Shown here: positions 8,683-18,033 of the stretch, in pieces
How the letters are laid out: every line of letters begins with the position of its first letter
How positions within the stretch are numbered: position 1 is the first letter of the stretch
Source of the DNA: Nocardia ninae NBRC 108245
Lineage (GTDB): Bacteria > Actinomycetota > Actinomycetes > Mycobacteriales > Mycobacteriaceae
Length of the DNA stretch: 64,000 bases
Direction of reading: 5' to 3'
NCBI RefSeq assembly: GCF_007990755.1
Contig: NZ_BJXA01000052.1
Coordinates: forward strand, 1-64,000
Program-made: the position numbers and the translations under genes
Notes under the pieces: generated by a model
What the model saw: the letters and a program-made list of their open reading frames with translations, nothing else
Told to the model about the DNA's origin: nothing
The model's database searches: none

Positions 8683-9645
8683 TCAGGCCGGGGCCAGGGT
8701 TCGGGCGAAGGTGCGGCGGTAGGCCTGCGGGGATACGCCGATCGCCTCGTGCAGATGCTGGCGCAGCGAGGTGCCGGTGGCGAAGCCGACTTCACCGGCG
8801 ATGCGGTCGACCGTCATGTCGGTCGATTCGAGCAGGTGGCGGGCGCGGAACAGGCGCTGCTGAATCAGCCAGCGGCCAGGACTCATGCCGACCTCCTCGC
8901 TGAAACGGCGCGCGAAGGTGCGCTTGCTCATCTGGGCGCGCAGGGCGAATTCGTCCACGGTGAGCGGCAAATGGAGATTTTCCAACGCCCACTGGCGCGC
9001 GGCGGCGGTGCCCGCGGACATGGCAGGCGGGACGGGCTGCTCGATGTACTGCGCTTGCCCGCCGTCACGCCACGGCGGCACGACGCAACGCCGAGCCACC
9101 GAGTTGGCGACCGCACTGCCGTGGTCACGGCGCACGAGATGCAGGCACACGTCGATGCCCGCCGCCGCGCCCGCGGAGGTGAGCACGTCATCGTCGTCGA
9201 CGTAGAGCACATCGGGATCGAGCCGGACTCGCGGGAAGGTGCGCCGGAAGAGATCGGCCTGGCGCCAATGCGTGGTGGCCGGCCGGCCGTCGAGCAGACC
9301 GGCCGCCGCCGCGACGAACGAGCCTGCGCAGATCGCCACCAGCCGGGCTCCGGGCCGGATTCGGGCGAGCGCGTCCCGGACCGGCTGCGGCAGGGTGCCG
9401 TCGAGGGTCATCCGGATGTCGCAGGCGGGCAGCACCACGGTGTCGGCGGTGTCGAGAATGCTGCTGTCGTGCGCGACGGCGATCGAGTAATCCGCGCTGG
9501 TGCGCACCGGTGCACCGTCGACGGTGCAGGTGCGGACCTCGTATCGGCCGCCGGCACTGCCGAATACCCGGTTCGGGATGCCGAGTTCGAACGGATAGAC
9601 CCCGTCCAACGCCAGCACCGCCACGCGATGGACGGAAGATGTCAT
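8683..9645 (-). CDS. GlxA-type AraC family transcriptional regulator
   Basis: 320 residues from the ATG at 9645. The N-terminal half is a DJ-1/PfpI-like domain (AVLALDGVYPFELGIPNRVF; AICAGSFVAAAAGLLDGR at the nucleophile-elbow position). The C-terminal half holds two AraC helix-turn-helix motifs (FALRAQMSKRTFARRFSEE; VGFATGTSLRQHLHEA). It is divergent from a quinone-reductase-like enzyme across a 70-base gap containing a clear inverted repeat, so it probably controls that gene and itself. Ligand unknown. Confidence 0.85.
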   Translation of the reverse strand: MTSSVHRVAVLALDGVYPFELGIPNRVFGSAGGRYEVRTCTVDGAPVRTSADYSIAVAHDSSILDTADTVVLPACDIRMTLDGTLPQPVRDALARIRPGARLVAICAGSFVAAAAGLLDGRPATTHWRQADLFRRTFPRVRLDPDVLYVDDDDVLTSAGAAAGIDVCLHLVRRDHGSAVANSVARRCVVPPWRDGGQAQYIEQPVPPAMSAGTAAARQWALENLHLPLTVDEFALRAQMSKRTFARRFSEEVGMSPGRWLIQQRLFRARHLLESTDMTVDRIAGEVGFATGTSLRQHLHEAIGVSPQAYRRTFARTLAPA

Positions 9646-9681
9646 GGCACGATCATATCGAAGAATGGCAATCGTGCCATT
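9644..9681. promoter_or_regulatory. Operator-like inverted repeats between divergent GlxA-like and oxidoreductase genes
   Basis: AATGGCA-ATCG-TGCCATT occupies 9664-9681. A further half (ATGGCACGAT at 9644-9653) is an exact inverted copy of ATCGTGCCAT at 9671-9680. Three TGGCA-type half-sites in about 40 bases, one overlapping the regulator's own start codon, fit binding by an AraC-type activator or repressor. Confidence 0.6.
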
Positions 9682-9715
9682 TCCTGACTCGTTCCAGCGC
9701 ACCAGACTCGATGGC

Positions 9716-10663
9716 ATGACCGAAACCATGCGCGCGATCAGCCAGTACACCCTCGGTGGCCCCGAGGTCCTCACCGAAGTACAACTCCCCCGGCCGGTGC
9801 CCGGCCCCGGCGAGATCCTGGTCCGGGTGCGTGCGGCCGGGCTCAACCCCACCGACTGGAAGCACCGCGCCGTCGCGAACCTCTTCCTGCCCGAGCCGCC
9901 GTTCATCCTCGGCTGGGACGTGTCCGGCGAGGTCGCCGAGACCGGCATCGGCGTGACGCTGTTCGAGCCGGGTGCCGAGGTCTTCGGCATGCTGCCCTAC
10001 CCGAACGGCCACGGCGCGCTGGCCGAGTACGTCGTCGGCCCCGCCCGCGCCTTCGCCCGCAAGCCCGCGAACCTGGATCACGTACAGGCCGCGGCGATCC
10101 CGCTGGCCGGGCTCACCGCCTGGCAGGCCCTGGTCGACAACGCCGCACTCGAAGCCGGACAGCGCGTACTGATCCACGCGGCCGCGGGTGGCGTCGGACA
10201 CTTCGCCGTGCAGATCGCCAAGGCCCGCGGCGCGTACGTCATCGGCACGGCCAGTACACCCAATCACGAGTTCCTGCGCAGCCTGGGCGCGGACGAAGTG
10301 CTCGACTACCGGACAACGGATGTCGCCGAGGCGGTCCGCGACGTGGACGTGGTGCTGGATTCGATCGATGACGACAACAGCCTGCGCTCCCTGCACACGC
10401 TGCGTGAGGGCGGGCTGCTGGTCACCTTGCGCGCCGCCGGTGCGGTCGATCTCGCGGCGGCGGCACGCGAGGTGGGGGTGCGCGCGATCCGCATGCTGGT
10501 GGAGCACGATCACGCGGGCATGCGCGCGCTGGCCGACCTCGTCGAATCCGGTGCGTTGCGGCCGACGATCGCGGGCACCTTCCCGTTGACGGAGGCCGCG
10601 AAGGCGCATGCATTGGGCGACACCGGTCGTACCGTCGGCAAACTAGTTGTCACGCTGCCCTGA
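9716..10663 (+). CDS. Zinc-independent NADPH quinone reductase-like oxidoreductase (MDR family)
   Basis: 315 residues from the ATG at 9716. Medium-chain dehydrogenase/reductase fold: GroES-like N-terminus (LPRPVPGPGEILVRVRAAGLNPTDWK), then the nucleotide-binding motif AAGGVGHFAVQIAK. No zinc-ligand cysteines are seen, as in quinone oxidoreductases. The likely reaction is NADPH-dependent reduction of a quinone or enone. It is divergent from the GlxA-like regulator, which probably controls it. Confidence 0.8.
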   Translation: MTETMRAISQYTLGGPEVLTEVQLPRPVPGPGEILVRVRAAGLNPTDWKHRAVANLFLPEPPFILGWDVSGEVAETGIGVTLFEPGAEVFGMLPYPNGHGALAEYVVGPARAFARKPANLDHVQAAAIPLAGLTAWQALVDNAALEAGQRVLIHAAAGGVGHFAVQIAKARGAYVIGTASTPNHEFLRSLGADEVLDYRTTDVAEAVRDVDVVLDSIDDDNSLRSLHTLREGGLLVTLRAAGAVDLAAAAREVGVRAIRMLVEHDHAGMRALADLVESGALRPTIAGTFPLTEAAKAHALGDTGRTVGKLVVTLP

Positions 10664-10733
10664 GACCGAAGATTTTTCCGCGCGGCGCTTCGGTGAATCT
10701 ACGAAATCGGGACCGTCACGCTTCTACCATCCG

Positions 10734-10943
10734 ATGATGAGCACTGTTGTGAAGGCTGTCCTCGAGGGCGGGCCGAAAGACATGCCCGCGCGAATCGTTC
10801 CGATCACCCCGCCGGGGATCGAATTGAAAGTCCCGTTCAAGGGTGGCTACGAACACTTCAAGGTGACCCGCAAGGAGCAGGACACCCCGGAGGGCCGGTT
10901 GCCCGTCTACGAGTGGTCCAGCCGGACCGAACTCGCGGAGTGA
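10734..10943 (+). CDS. Small DUF5988-like protein
   Basis: 69 residues; ATG codons at 10734 and 10737. The pattern is VLEGGP, then a short beta-rich core with GGYEHFKVTRKEQDT and a final VYEWSSRTELAE. This resembles the small actinobacterial family I know as DUF5988, whose members share LEGGP, GGYEHF and a WxxRTxxAE end. Function unknown. It stands alone, followed by a strong hairpin. The family match is from memory. Confidence 0.6.
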   Translation: MMSTVVKAVLEGGPKDMPARIVPITPPGIELKVPFKGGYEHFKVTRKEQDTPEGRLPVYEWSSRTELAE

Positions 10944-10963
10944 CGCGCGAATAATCGTCCAGC

Positions 10964-10990
10964 GCGGCCGGTCGATCATCGACCGGCCGC
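10964..10990. terminator. Hairpin terminator after the small DUF5988-like gene
   Basis: 11-bp perfect stem (GCGGCCGGTCG / CGACCGGCCGC) with a 5-base loop, 20 bases after the stop codon at 10943. No long T run follows, as is usual in this GC-rich lineage. Confidence 0.7.
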
Positions 10991-11030
10991 CTTCCGATGC
11001 GGTAGCCGGGAGCAGCCGACTATGGACAAA

Positions 11031-11052
11031 AGCGTAACCGAGTGGTTACGCT
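11031..11052. promoter_or_regulatory. ArsR-type operator upstream of the ArsR gene
   Basis: Perfect 9-bp inverted repeat AGCGTAACC-GAGT-GGTTACGCT ending 6 bases before the GTG start at 11059. Such a site fits autorepression of the ArsR-SRPBCC pair. Confidence 0.65.
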
Positions 11053-11058
11053 TTCCGG

Positions 11059-11421
11059 GTGGACGAAGTGGCAAGTGCGATCGCCGATCCGGTGCGCCGG
11101 GAGATCCTGACGATGTTGCGCGGGACCCGGCTCACCGCGGGTGAGATCGCGGCAGAGTTCGACATCAGCAGGCCTGCGGTGAGCAGGCACCTGCGAGTGC
11201 TGCGCGAAAGCGGCTTGGTGCACGACGAACTCATCGGCAGGCAGCGCTACTACGTGCTCGACCCGGCACCACTCACCGAGATCGCCGACTGGATCGCGCG
11301 CTTCGACACCGCGGCCGCCTGGGAACAGCGGCTCGACGCATTGGAAACCGAGGTCTACCGGACGCGCCGCGAACACCGCAGCGCACCGGCCGACCAGCAC
11401 CCGAAGGAGAACACGGGATGA
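11059..11421 (+). CDS. ArsR family HTH regulator
   Basis: 120 residues from a GTG. Winged helix-turn-helix: AIADPVRREILTMLRG, then AEFDISRPAVSRHLRVLRESGLV, then the wing RQRYYVLDP. No metal-binding cysteine pair (CxC) is visible, so a metal-sensing role is unlikely. It belongs to the common ArsR-AHSA1 pair type, and its stop overlaps the start of the SRPBCC gene by 4 bases. A 22-bp palindrome immediately upstream is the likely operator. Confidence 0.85.
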   Translation: MDEVASAIADPVRREILTMLRGTRLTAGEIAAEFDISRPAVSRHLRVLRESGLVHDELIGRQRYYVLDPAPLTEIADWIARFDTAAAWEQRLDALETEVYRTRREHRSAPADQHPKENTG

Positions 11422-11912
11422 CCACCCGACCCACCGGACGCCTCGACCGCACCGACGGCAAGCGCGACCTGATCCTCACCAGAACCTACCGAGCACCGAT
11501 CGAGGACGTGTGGGCCAGCGTCACCGAATCCGACCGCACCGCCCGCTGGATGGGCGCCTGGCAGGGTGAGGGCGGAACTGGCCGAAACATCAAGCTGCAG
11601 ATGGCATATGAAGAAGGCGCGCCCTGGTGCGACGCACACATCGACGCCTGCGAACCGCCCACGCGGCTCGCGATCTCCACCACCGACGACTACGGCACCT
11701 GGCGCTTACAGGCGGTCCTCACCGAGTCCGGCGGCGTCACGGAACTGGTCTTCACCCACCATCTGGATCCCGACGCTAACGTCAGCGAGGTCGGCCCCGG
11801 CTGGGAGTACTACCTGGACGCACTCGGGGCGGCCCGCACGGATGCGGACCGCCCCGATTTCGAGGACTACTACCCCTCGATGAAGCAGTACTACGAAGCC
11901 CTGGAGGACTAG
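11418..11912 (+). CDS. SRPBCC/AHSA1-type protein
   Basis: 164 residues. It starts with the AHSA1 pattern LILTRTYRAPIEDVWASVTESDRTARW and continues as a START-like hydrophobic-cavity fold (RLAISTTDDYGTWRLQ, ELVFTHHLDPD, GPGWEYYLDALGAA). These proteins bind small hydrophobic ligands or act as cochaperone-like proteins. It is translationally coupled to the ArsR gene, suggesting a shared unknown ligand. Confidence 0.8.
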   Translation: MTTRPTGRLDRTDGKRDLILTRTYRAPIEDVWASVTESDRTARWMGAWQGEGGTGRNIKLQMAYEEGAPWCDAHIDACEPPTRLAISTTDDYGTWRLQAVLTESGGVTELVFTHHLDPDANVSEVGPGWEYYLDALGAARTDADRPDFEDYYPSMKQYYEALED

Positions 11913-11923
11913 TCCAGCGCTGC

Positions 11924-11974
11924 CGGACGGCGCCCGTCCGTAGACCCGCGCACGGCCGGAGCGCATGCGCGGGT
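11924..11974. terminator. Double hairpin between convergent SRPBCC and yebC genes
   Basis: First hairpin CGGACGG-CGC-CCGTCCG (11924-11940). The second has arms ACCCGCGCA (11944-11952) and TGCGCGGGT (11966-11974). They fill the 67-base gap between two convergent stops, so they probably terminate both genes. Confidence 0.7.
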
Positions 11975-11979
11975 ACGCA

Positions 11980-12732
11980 CTAGTCGTCCAGTTGCGCGAG
12001 GATCTCGTCGGAGATATCGACGTTGGTGTAGACGTTCTGTACGTCGTCGCTGTCCTCGAGCGCGTCGACCAACTTGATCACCTTGCGGGCGCCGTCGGCG
12101 TCGACCTCGACCGAGACCGACGGCTGGAAGCCGGATTCGGCGGAGTCGTAGTCGATTCCGGCGGCCTGCAAGGCCTTGCGCACGGGGATCAGGTCGCTGG
12201 GATCGCTGATGATCTCGAAGGAATCACCGAGGTCGTTGACCTCCTCGGCACCCGCGTCGAGCACGGCCATCAAGACGTCGTCCTCGGACAGGCCGTTCTT
12301 CTCCAGCGTCACGACGCCCTTGCGGTGGAACAGGTAGGACACCGAACCCGGGTCGGCCATGTTGCCGCCGTTGCGGGTCATCGCGACCCGGACCTCGCCC
12401 GCGGCGCGGTTGCGGTTGTCGGTGAGGCACTCGATCAACACCGCGACACCATTGGGACCGTAGCCCTCGTACATGATGGTCTGCCAGTCGGCGCCGCCGG
12501 CTTCTTCACCGCCGCCGCGCTTGCGGGCACGTTCGATGTTGTCGTTGGGCACCGACGACTTCTTCGCCTTCTGAATGGCGTCGTAGAGCGTCGGGTTGCC
12601 TGCGGGGTCACTGCCACCCGTGCGGGCCGCCACCTCGATGTTCTTGATCAACTTGGCGAAGAGCTTGCCGCGCTTCGCGTCGATCCCCGCCTTCTTGTGC
12701 TTGGTGGTGGCCCATTTGGAGTGGCCGCTCAT
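11980..12732 (-). CDS. yebC: YebC/PmpR family protein
   Basis: 250 residues. It opens with the family signature [15 protein letters not shown], then [18 protein letters not shown] and the acidic domain pattern [12 protein letters not shown]. Members bind DNA or the ribosome and are described as transcriptional regulators or translation factors for difficult sequences. It lies near pdxT, as in mycobacteria. Confidence 0.93.
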   Translation of the reverse strand: MSGHSKWATTKHKKAGIDAKRGKLFAKLIKNIEVAARTGGSDPAGNPTLYDAIQKAKKSSVPNDNIERARKRGGGEEAGGADWQTIMYEGYGPNGVAVLIECLTDNRNRAAGEVRVAMTRNGGNMADPGSVSYLFHRKGVVTLEKNGLSEDDVLMAVLDAGAEEVNDLGDSFEIISDPSDLIPVRKALQAAGIDYDSAESGFQPSVSVEVDADGARKVIKLVDALEDSDDVQNVYTNVDISDEILAQLDD

Positions 12733-12848
12733 TCCCTACTTCCTTCAGGTCGATGGCACGTTTGGTGAGTTGTACCGTACCGGCACGGCCGGAGGGACAA
12801 CTTCTCCAGCCTACTCGGCCGGTCATCGCGGCCTGAACGGCGCGTGAA

Positions 12849-13493
12849 CTACGCGTCCCGAACCAGGTCCACGAACATCCGGTGCACCCGCAGATCGCCG
12901 GTGACCTCCGGGTGGAACGACGTCGCCACCACGTTCCCTTGCCGCACTGCCACAATGCGACCGGCGAACGGCCCGTCCGGCACCGTCGCGAGCACCTCCA
13001 CGCCCGCGCCGGCCCGCTCCACCCACGGCGCCCGGATGAACACCGCGCGCATCGGGCCGTCGTCGAGTCCGGCGAAGTCCAGGTCCACCTCGAACGAGTC
13101 GACCTGGCGGCCGAAGGCGTTGCGGCGCACCGTCATATCGATGCCGGACAGGTGATTGGCGTCGGGCCTGGTATCGAGTACCTCGTCGGCGAGCAGGATC
13201 ATGCCCGCGCAGGAACCGAAGGCGGGCATGCCATCTCGCAGTCGCGCGCGCAGCGGCTCCAGCAGCTCGAAGACCTCCAGCAGCTTGCTGATGGCGGTCG
13301 ATTCACCGCCGGGCAGCACCAGCGCGTCCACCGCGGCCAGTTCGGGCGCACGCCGCACCAGCACCGGTTCGGCGCCGCAGTGCGCGAGGGCCGCGATGTG
13401 CTCGCGCACGTCACCCTGCAGCGCGAGCACGCCGATGGTGGGGCGAGCCTGCAGGTCGGTGGCGGCGGGCGCGGCGACCGGGGAAGCGTTCAC
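12849..13493 (-). CDS. pdxT: Pyridoxal 5'-phosphate synthase glutaminase subunit PdxT
   Basis: 214 residues from the GTG at 13493. Class I glutaminase fold: [22 protein letters not shown], the catalytic cysteine in [11 protein letters not shown], and the His/Glu pair in [10 protein letters not shown]. It hydrolyses glutamine and channels ammonia to PdxS, encoded at 18095. Here it is separated from pdxS by tesB and inserted genes; the M. tuberculosis order is comparable. Confidence 0.95.
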   Translation of the reverse strand: MNASPVAAPAATDLQARPTIGVLALQGDVREHIAALAHCGAEPVLVRRAPELAAVDALVLPGGESTAISKLLEVFELLEPLRARLRDGMPAFGSCAGMILLADEVLDTRPDANHLSGIDMTVRRNAFGRQVDSFEVDLDFAGLDDGPMRAVFIRAPWVERAGAGVEVLATVPDGPFAGRIVAVRQGNVVATSFHPEVTGDLRVHRMFVDLVRDA

Positions 13494-13595
13494 GTCGGAA
13501 AGTTTACGAGCCGTCGCGGTGTGGGCCTGCTCACGGTCGCCGTCAGGGTTCCGTCAACGCGACGGCCCGCAGGCCGGGATGGGGTCGACACTCGC

Positions 13596-15404
13596 ATGGT
13601 GATAGCTGTGTTGCCGCGCAAGGTGCCCGCGCCGCGTGGAGAAGGGGAGGCGGCCCCGGCCCGCCGTGGCCTCACCGTGCCGACCGGGCTGGCCGGACTC
13701 TCGCTCGACGCCATGGCGTCGGTGTCCTACGGGCCTGAGGCCATCGTGCTGGTGCTGGCGGCCGCGGGCGGCGCCGGGCTCGGCCTGACGCTGCCGGTGA
13801 CGGTCGCGATCGCCGCGTTGCTCGCCGTGCTCGTCGCCTCGTATCGGCAGGTCATCGCCGCGTTCCCGGACGGTGGTGGGGCATATGCGGTGGCGAAGAC
13901 GCACCTCGGGCATCGCACGAGTTTGACCGCTGCGGCCTCGCTGATCATCGACTATGTGCTGAACGTCGCGGTGTCGATCGCCGCCGGTGTCGCCGCGCTG
14001 ACCTCTGCGTTTCCCGTGTTGCTTCCGTACACGGTGTGGTTGTGTGTGGCCATTCTCGTCGGCATCACGGCGTTGAATCTGCTGGGCATCACCGAGAGCG
14101 CACGGGCGTTCATGGTGCCGACCATCGTTTTCGTGGTCGGCATCGGCACGGTGATCGTCGCGGGGCTGGTGCGGTCCGAGCCCGCCAGCGTCAGCACCGG
14201 CGTCGCCACCGTGCTGGACGCGCATACCGTCGGAGTGCTGTTGCTGCTCAAGGCCTTCTCCAGCGGGTGCGCCGCGCTGACCGGCGTGGAGGCGATCGCG
14301 AACGCGGTGCCGAGCTTCCAGGCGCCGAAAGTGCTGCGCGCACAACGCGCGGAGGTCGCGCTCGGCGCGCTGCTCGGTGTCATGCTGATCGGGCTCGCGA
14401 TGCTGATCGAGAAGTTCGAGGTGCATCCGATCGACGGCACCACGGTGCTCTCGCAACTGACCGAGGCCGCGCTCGGACACGGAATCGGTTACTACGTGGT
14501 GCAGTTCGCGACCGTGGTGTTGCTGGCGCTGGCCGCCAACACCTCCTACGGCGGGCTGCCGACGCTCACCAAGATCCTCGCCGACGACAACTGCCTGCCG
14601 CACCGGTTCGCGGTGCGCTCACCGCGCGAGGTGTACCGGTACGGCGTACTGACCCTGGCCATCACGGCGGGCGTGCTGCTGGTCGGCGCCGACGGCAATA
14701 TGAACGCGCTGGTCCCGCTGTTCGCCATCGGGGTGTTCGTCGGGTTCACCATCGCGCAGGTCGGCATGGTGCGGCATTGGCTGCTGGCCAGGACGGCGGG
14801 CTGGCGGTGGCGGCTGGCGCTCAACGGGTTCGGCGCGCTGCTGACCTTCGTCGCCGCGATCGTCACCACCGCAATGAAATTCACCGCGGGGGCCTGGTTG
14901 ATCGTGCTGGTGCTGCCCGCGCTGGTGGTCGGCATGGAACGAATTCGCGGCGCGTACAGCAAGATCGGCGCCTATCGCCGGTCCGACGAGGTGCCGCCGC
15001 CACCGCGCCCGCGCGACGCCGTCATCGTGGTGCCGGTGTCCGAAGTCTCCGACCTGAGCTGCGAGGCGCTGTCCGCGGCGCTGTCGATCGGCAAAGACGT
15101 TGTCGCGGTGCATGTCTGCCTGCCCGGCGAGTCGGTGAAGGCGTTCACCAAGGCGTGGGAGGCGTGGCATCCGGAGGTGCGGCTGGTGCTGCTCGAAGAC
15201 AGCGACGCGACGGTCGGCGGCCCGGTCGCGCGTTATGTGCGGGAGAACTTCGAGGGTCGCCGCAAGGTGGTCGTCATCGCCGAGGTCGACCCGCCGGTCG
15301 GCTGGAACCGCGTGCTACCCAGCCACCGCAGCGACGAGCTCGAACGCGTGCTGCGCCGCATGTCCGACACAGTGGTCTGCCACCTGCGCGTACAGGTGGG
15401 CTGA
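13596..15404 (+). CDS. APC-type amino acid permease with cytosolic C-terminal domain
   Basis: 602 residues from the ATG at 13596. About 12 hydrophobic segments follow a conserved first half typical of the APC superfamily (LSLDAMASVSYGPEAIVLVL; FPDGGGAYAVAKTHLG; KAFSSGCAALTGVEAIANAVP). The last 140 residues are soluble (DAVIVVPVSEVSDLSCEAL, VVAVHVCLPGES) and resemble a UspA-like domain. The substrate is unknown; amino acid or cation uptake is likely from the family. It is followed by a perfect hairpin. Confidence 0.8.
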   Translation: MVIAVLPRKVPAPRGEGEAAPARRGLTVPTGLAGLSLDAMASVSYGPEAIVLVLAAAGGAGLGLTLPVTVAIAALLAVLVASYRQVIAAFPDGGGAYAVAKTHLGHRTSLTAAASLIIDYVLNVAVSIAAGVAALTSAFPVLLPYTVWLCVAILVGITALNLLGITESARAFMVPTIVFVVGIGTVIVAGLVRSEPASVSTGVATVLDAHTVGVLLLLKAFSSGCAALTGVEAIANAVPSFQAPKVLRAQRAEVALGALLGVMLIGLAMLIEKFEVHPIDGTTVLSQLTEAALGHGIGYYVVQFATVVLLALAANTSYGGLPTLTKILADDNCLPHRFAVRSPREVYRYGVLTLAITAGVLLVGADGNMNALVPLFAIGVFVGFTIAQVGMVRHWLLARTAGWRWRLALNGFGALLTFVAAIVTTAMKFTAGAWLIVLVLPALVVGMERIRGAYSKIGAYRRSDEVPPPPRPRDAVIVVPVSEVSDLSCEALSAALSIGKDVVAVHVCLPGESVKAFTKAWEAWHPEVRLVLLEDSDATVGGPVARYVRENFEGRRKVVVIAEVDPPVGWNRVLPSHRSDELERVLRRMSDTVVCHLRVQVG

Positions 15405-15430
15405 AGCCTGAGCGAATTCAGGCGGCCGCG

Positions 15431-15459
15431 GTGGTGTGCGTCGGCCACACGCACACCAC
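15431..15459. terminator. Terminator hairpin between convergent permease and tesB genes
   Basis: 11-bp perfect stem GTGGTGTGCGT / ACGCACACCAC with a 7-base loop, 26 bases after the permease stop. The rest of the 193-base gap shows no gene. Confidence 0.7.
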
Positions 15460-15597
15460 TGCGGTCGACATTCGTTCCCTCGCGCCGCGTGCGGATCGCC
15501 CTTCCGCGGGCCGACCGCCGACGCTCCGGCGCGCCGGGCAGCCAGGCACGATGCGCGGATGTGCGCGGCGACCGGCACCGCTGCGGCGCGGTGACGC

Positions 15598-16416
15598 TCA
15601 GTCGCGCAGGTTGCGGATCAGTCCTTCCTGGACGACGGCGGCCACCATCTCACCCGCACGGTTGAAGATCTTTCCGCCGGTGAGCGCGCGGCCGAAGCCT
15701 GCGGACGGCGACGCCTGGTCGTAGAGCAGCCAGTCGTCGGCGCGGAACGGACGCAGGAACCACATGGCGTGGTCGAGCGAGGCGTTCTGGGTCTGCTCGT
15801 CGGGATGGGTCACCTTCGACGAGCCGAGCAGCGTCATGTCGCTCATGTAGGCCAGCGTGCAGACGTGGAACAGCGGGTCGTCGGGCAGCGGATGCCGGTA
15901 GCGGAACCACACCTGCTGCTGCGAGACGACGCCGTCGCGGCGGGCGATCTGGTCCTGCGGCACCGTCCGGATGTCCCAGTGCTCCCACTCGCGCATCGCC
16001 CACAGACGTTCCGGGCTCATCGTGGTGCTCGCGTCCGGGAGGTCGTCCGGGGCCTGCACCTCGGGCATCACATCCTGATGCTCCGGCCCCTCGTCGCCGA
16101 TGTGGAACGAGGCCGACATGGTGAAGATCGCCTGCCCGTCCTGCACACCGGTGACGCGGCGGGTGCAGAACGAGCGCCCGTCCCTGATCCGCTCGACGAG
16201 ATACACCGTCGGCTGGTCCGGGTTGCCCGGCCGCAGAAAGTAGCCGTGCAGCGAATGCACCTGATACCGCGGTTCCACCGTGCGCACCGCTGATACCAGC
16301 GCCTGGCCGGCAACCTGTCCGCCGAACGTGCGCGGTAGCTGAGTCTTCGTGGACGCCCCACGGAAGATGTCACGCTCGAGGCGCTCTATCTCCAGCGCCT
16401 CTTCGATTGTCGCCAT
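15598..16416 (-). CDS. tesB: Acyl-CoA thioesterase II
   Basis: 272 residues with a double-hotdog fold. The N-terminal hotdog has TFGGQVAGQALVSA; the family patterns LHGYFLRPGNPDQPTVY and RDGRSFCTRRV follow. The C-terminal hotdog ends in SLDHAMWFLRPFRADDW. It hydrolyses medium to long acyl-CoAs. It corresponds by position to mycobacterial tesB2 next to pdxT/pdxS. Confidence 0.93.
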   Translation of the reverse strand: MATIEEALEIERLERDIFRGASTKTQLPRTFGGQVAGQALVSAVRTVEPRYQVHSLHGYFLRPGNPDQPTVYLVERIRDGRSFCTRRVTGVQDGQAIFTMSASFHIGDEGPEHQDVMPEVQAPDDLPDASTTMSPERLWAMREWEHWDIRTVPQDQIARRDGVVSQQQVWFRYRHPLPDDPLFHVCTLAYMSDMTLLGSSKVTHPDEQTQNASLDHAMWFLRPFRADDWLLYDQASPSAGFGRALTGGKIFNRAGEMVAAVVQEGLIRNLRD

Positions 16417-16585
16417 GGGCTGAGATTAACTCGCCGCGCTGACCGGCTCGTCCTCGGCCGTCCGGGATTCCGCTCCCACCAGCCGGACGCCCTTACCTCT
16501 TCCGGCCGCGACGAAGCACCGCGAGCGCCTGCGTTCGCGCATGCCGCCGACGAGGGCCGTGCTCACCGTTTGCTCTGATAGACCG

Positions 16586-17182
16586 GTGCCACAGTTCGTC
16601 CCGATCACCCAGGACGCCCTCGTCGAGCGTCTCGTCGAACACGTCCGCACCCTGCCCGGCTATCGGGTGCTCGCGATCGACGGTGCCGACGCCGCCCACC
16701 CCGCCGACCTCGCCCACCGGACCGCCGCCGCCCTGCACGACACCGGCAGACCCGCAGAAGTGGTGTCGCTGCACGACTACGTCCGCCCTGCCTCCCTCCG
16801 CATGGAGTACGGCGTGGACGAAATCTCCTACCGGACAGCCTGGTTCGACTACGAAGCCCTCCGCCGCGAAGTCATCGACGCCCTGCACACCGACGGCCGC
16901 TGGCTGCCCGCTCTCTGGAACGAGACCACCGACCGCTCGGCCCGCGCCCCCATCCGCCCAGCTCTCCCCGACACCGTCCTCGTCATCGCGGGGCCGATGC
17001 TGCTCAACCAGTCCCTCCCCTTCGACGTGACCGTCCACCTGGCCATGTCGGAACCGGCGCTACGACGCAGCACCCCACCCGAAGACCACTGGACCATCCC
17101 CGCCCTCCTCGAAACCCCCACCGCCCCAACCTTCTTCATCCGCTGGGACCACCCTGCCCGCCCAGCGCTCCGCCTCCCCTGA
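16586..17182 (+). CDS. Uridine kinase-like protein
   Basis: 198 residues from the GTG at 16586; an ATG at 16541 would add 15. It resembles actinobacterial proteins annotated as uridine kinase: QDALVERLVEHV, a degenerate nucleotide-binding loop VLAIDGADAAHPADLA lacking the usual GKT, LHDYVRPASLRMEYG, and a C-terminal HPAL-like end. The missing P-loop lysine is, as far as I recall, usual in this subfamily, so kinase activity is doubtful. It stands alone between convergent or divergent neighbours. Confidence 0.6.
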   Translation: MPQFVPITQDALVERLVEHVRTLPGYRVLAIDGADAAHPADLAHRTAAALHDTGRPAEVVSLHDYVRPASLRMEYGVDEISYRTAWFDYEALRREVIDALHTDGRWLPALWNETTDRSARAPIRPALPDTVLVIAGPMLLNQSLPFDVTVHLAMSEPALRRSTPPEDHWTIPALLETPTAPTFFIRWDHPARPALRLP

Positions 17183-17373
17183 CCCCTCGGCTCCTTGCTT
17201 TCTGTTCCGCAGTTCCCAGCTATCCAAGTGCGTATCGATAGTTAGATGCGCATATCCATGTATCGAGATGGCAGCGCTACCCACCAAACGCGAATGGCAC
17301 ACGGTTGCAGCGCTTCTCAGCGTCTGCCGCAACCATGTGCCACTCGACGGGCGTCAGTCGCCCCTGCGGTCGA

Positions 17374-17865
17374 TCAGGAGCAGGCCGGGGACTGGAGGTT
17401 CAGAGCGGTCAGCGCGTTGCAGGCCCAACCTTTCTGCACCTTCCACTTGCCGTTGTCGAGGACGAAGGGCACGTCGATGGGGTTCTCGGCACCGTTGATG
17501 GTCAGTTTGCCCTGGGCGCTGACGGAATCGCCGAAAGCGGTCACTCCGGTGATCTCCGACTTGGCGTTCGCATCCTTGTACGCCGCAGCAAGGCGGTTGG
17601 GCAGGTCCGGGTCGGCCTCGATGCCCTGCACGAGGTCCAGCTTCTCCGCGCTGGGTACCGCCGGATCGAGCGCCTTCTGCAGCAGTTCGTTCAGCTCCGC
17701 AACAGTGGGCGGCGGGGGCTGGTTCGCGCTGGCGGCGGCGCTGGTCGTGGTGCGGGACGGCTGCGGCGGATCCTTCTTGTCATCGCTGCCGCAGGCCGTC
17801 AGGCCCAGTGCGGCCACGATGGCCAAACCGGCAATCGCCATGCGTCCGGTCTTACGAAGGTTCAT
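17374..17865 (-). CDS. Putative lipoprotein (low molecular weight antigen MTB12-like)
   Basis: 163 residues from the ATG at 17865. Signal peptide with a charged n-region (MNLRKTGR), a hydrophobic core and the lipobox LTAC, then a Ser/Thr/Pro-rich linker. The mature domain of about 100 residues (PTVAELNELLQKALDP, GVTAFGDSVSAQGKLTING, VPFVLDNGKWKV) resembles the secreted mycobacterial MTB12/Cfp2-type fold. Predicted anchored outside the membrane. Function unknown. Confidence 0.75.
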   Translation of the reverse strand: MNLRKTGRMAIAGLAIVAALGLTACGSDDKKDPPQPSRTTTSAAASANQPPPPTVAELNELLQKALDPAVPSAEKLDLVQGIEADPDLPNRLAAAYKDANAKSEITGVTAFGDSVSAQGKLTINGAENPIDVPFVLDNGKWKVQKGWACNALTALNLQSPACS

Positions 17866-18033
17866 CTGCTCGTCCTTAAGTTGGGCTGGTACATCGACGG
17901 TGATGCGGCACGAACTACCGACGCGGCGGTCGACGGGCATCGAAACGTGAAGTTACCCAGGACAATTGTGAGAACAGTAAGACGACGGTATGGCGCGGAG
18001 AAGAGTCGCGTCGCCGCGATGCCCCTGACGCAC

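Noticed and set aside
16586-17182. Uridine kinase with a newly lost P-loop
   Set aside because: Related actinobacterial proteins annotated as uridine kinase seem to share the degenerate loop, so this is a family trait rather than a local mutation.
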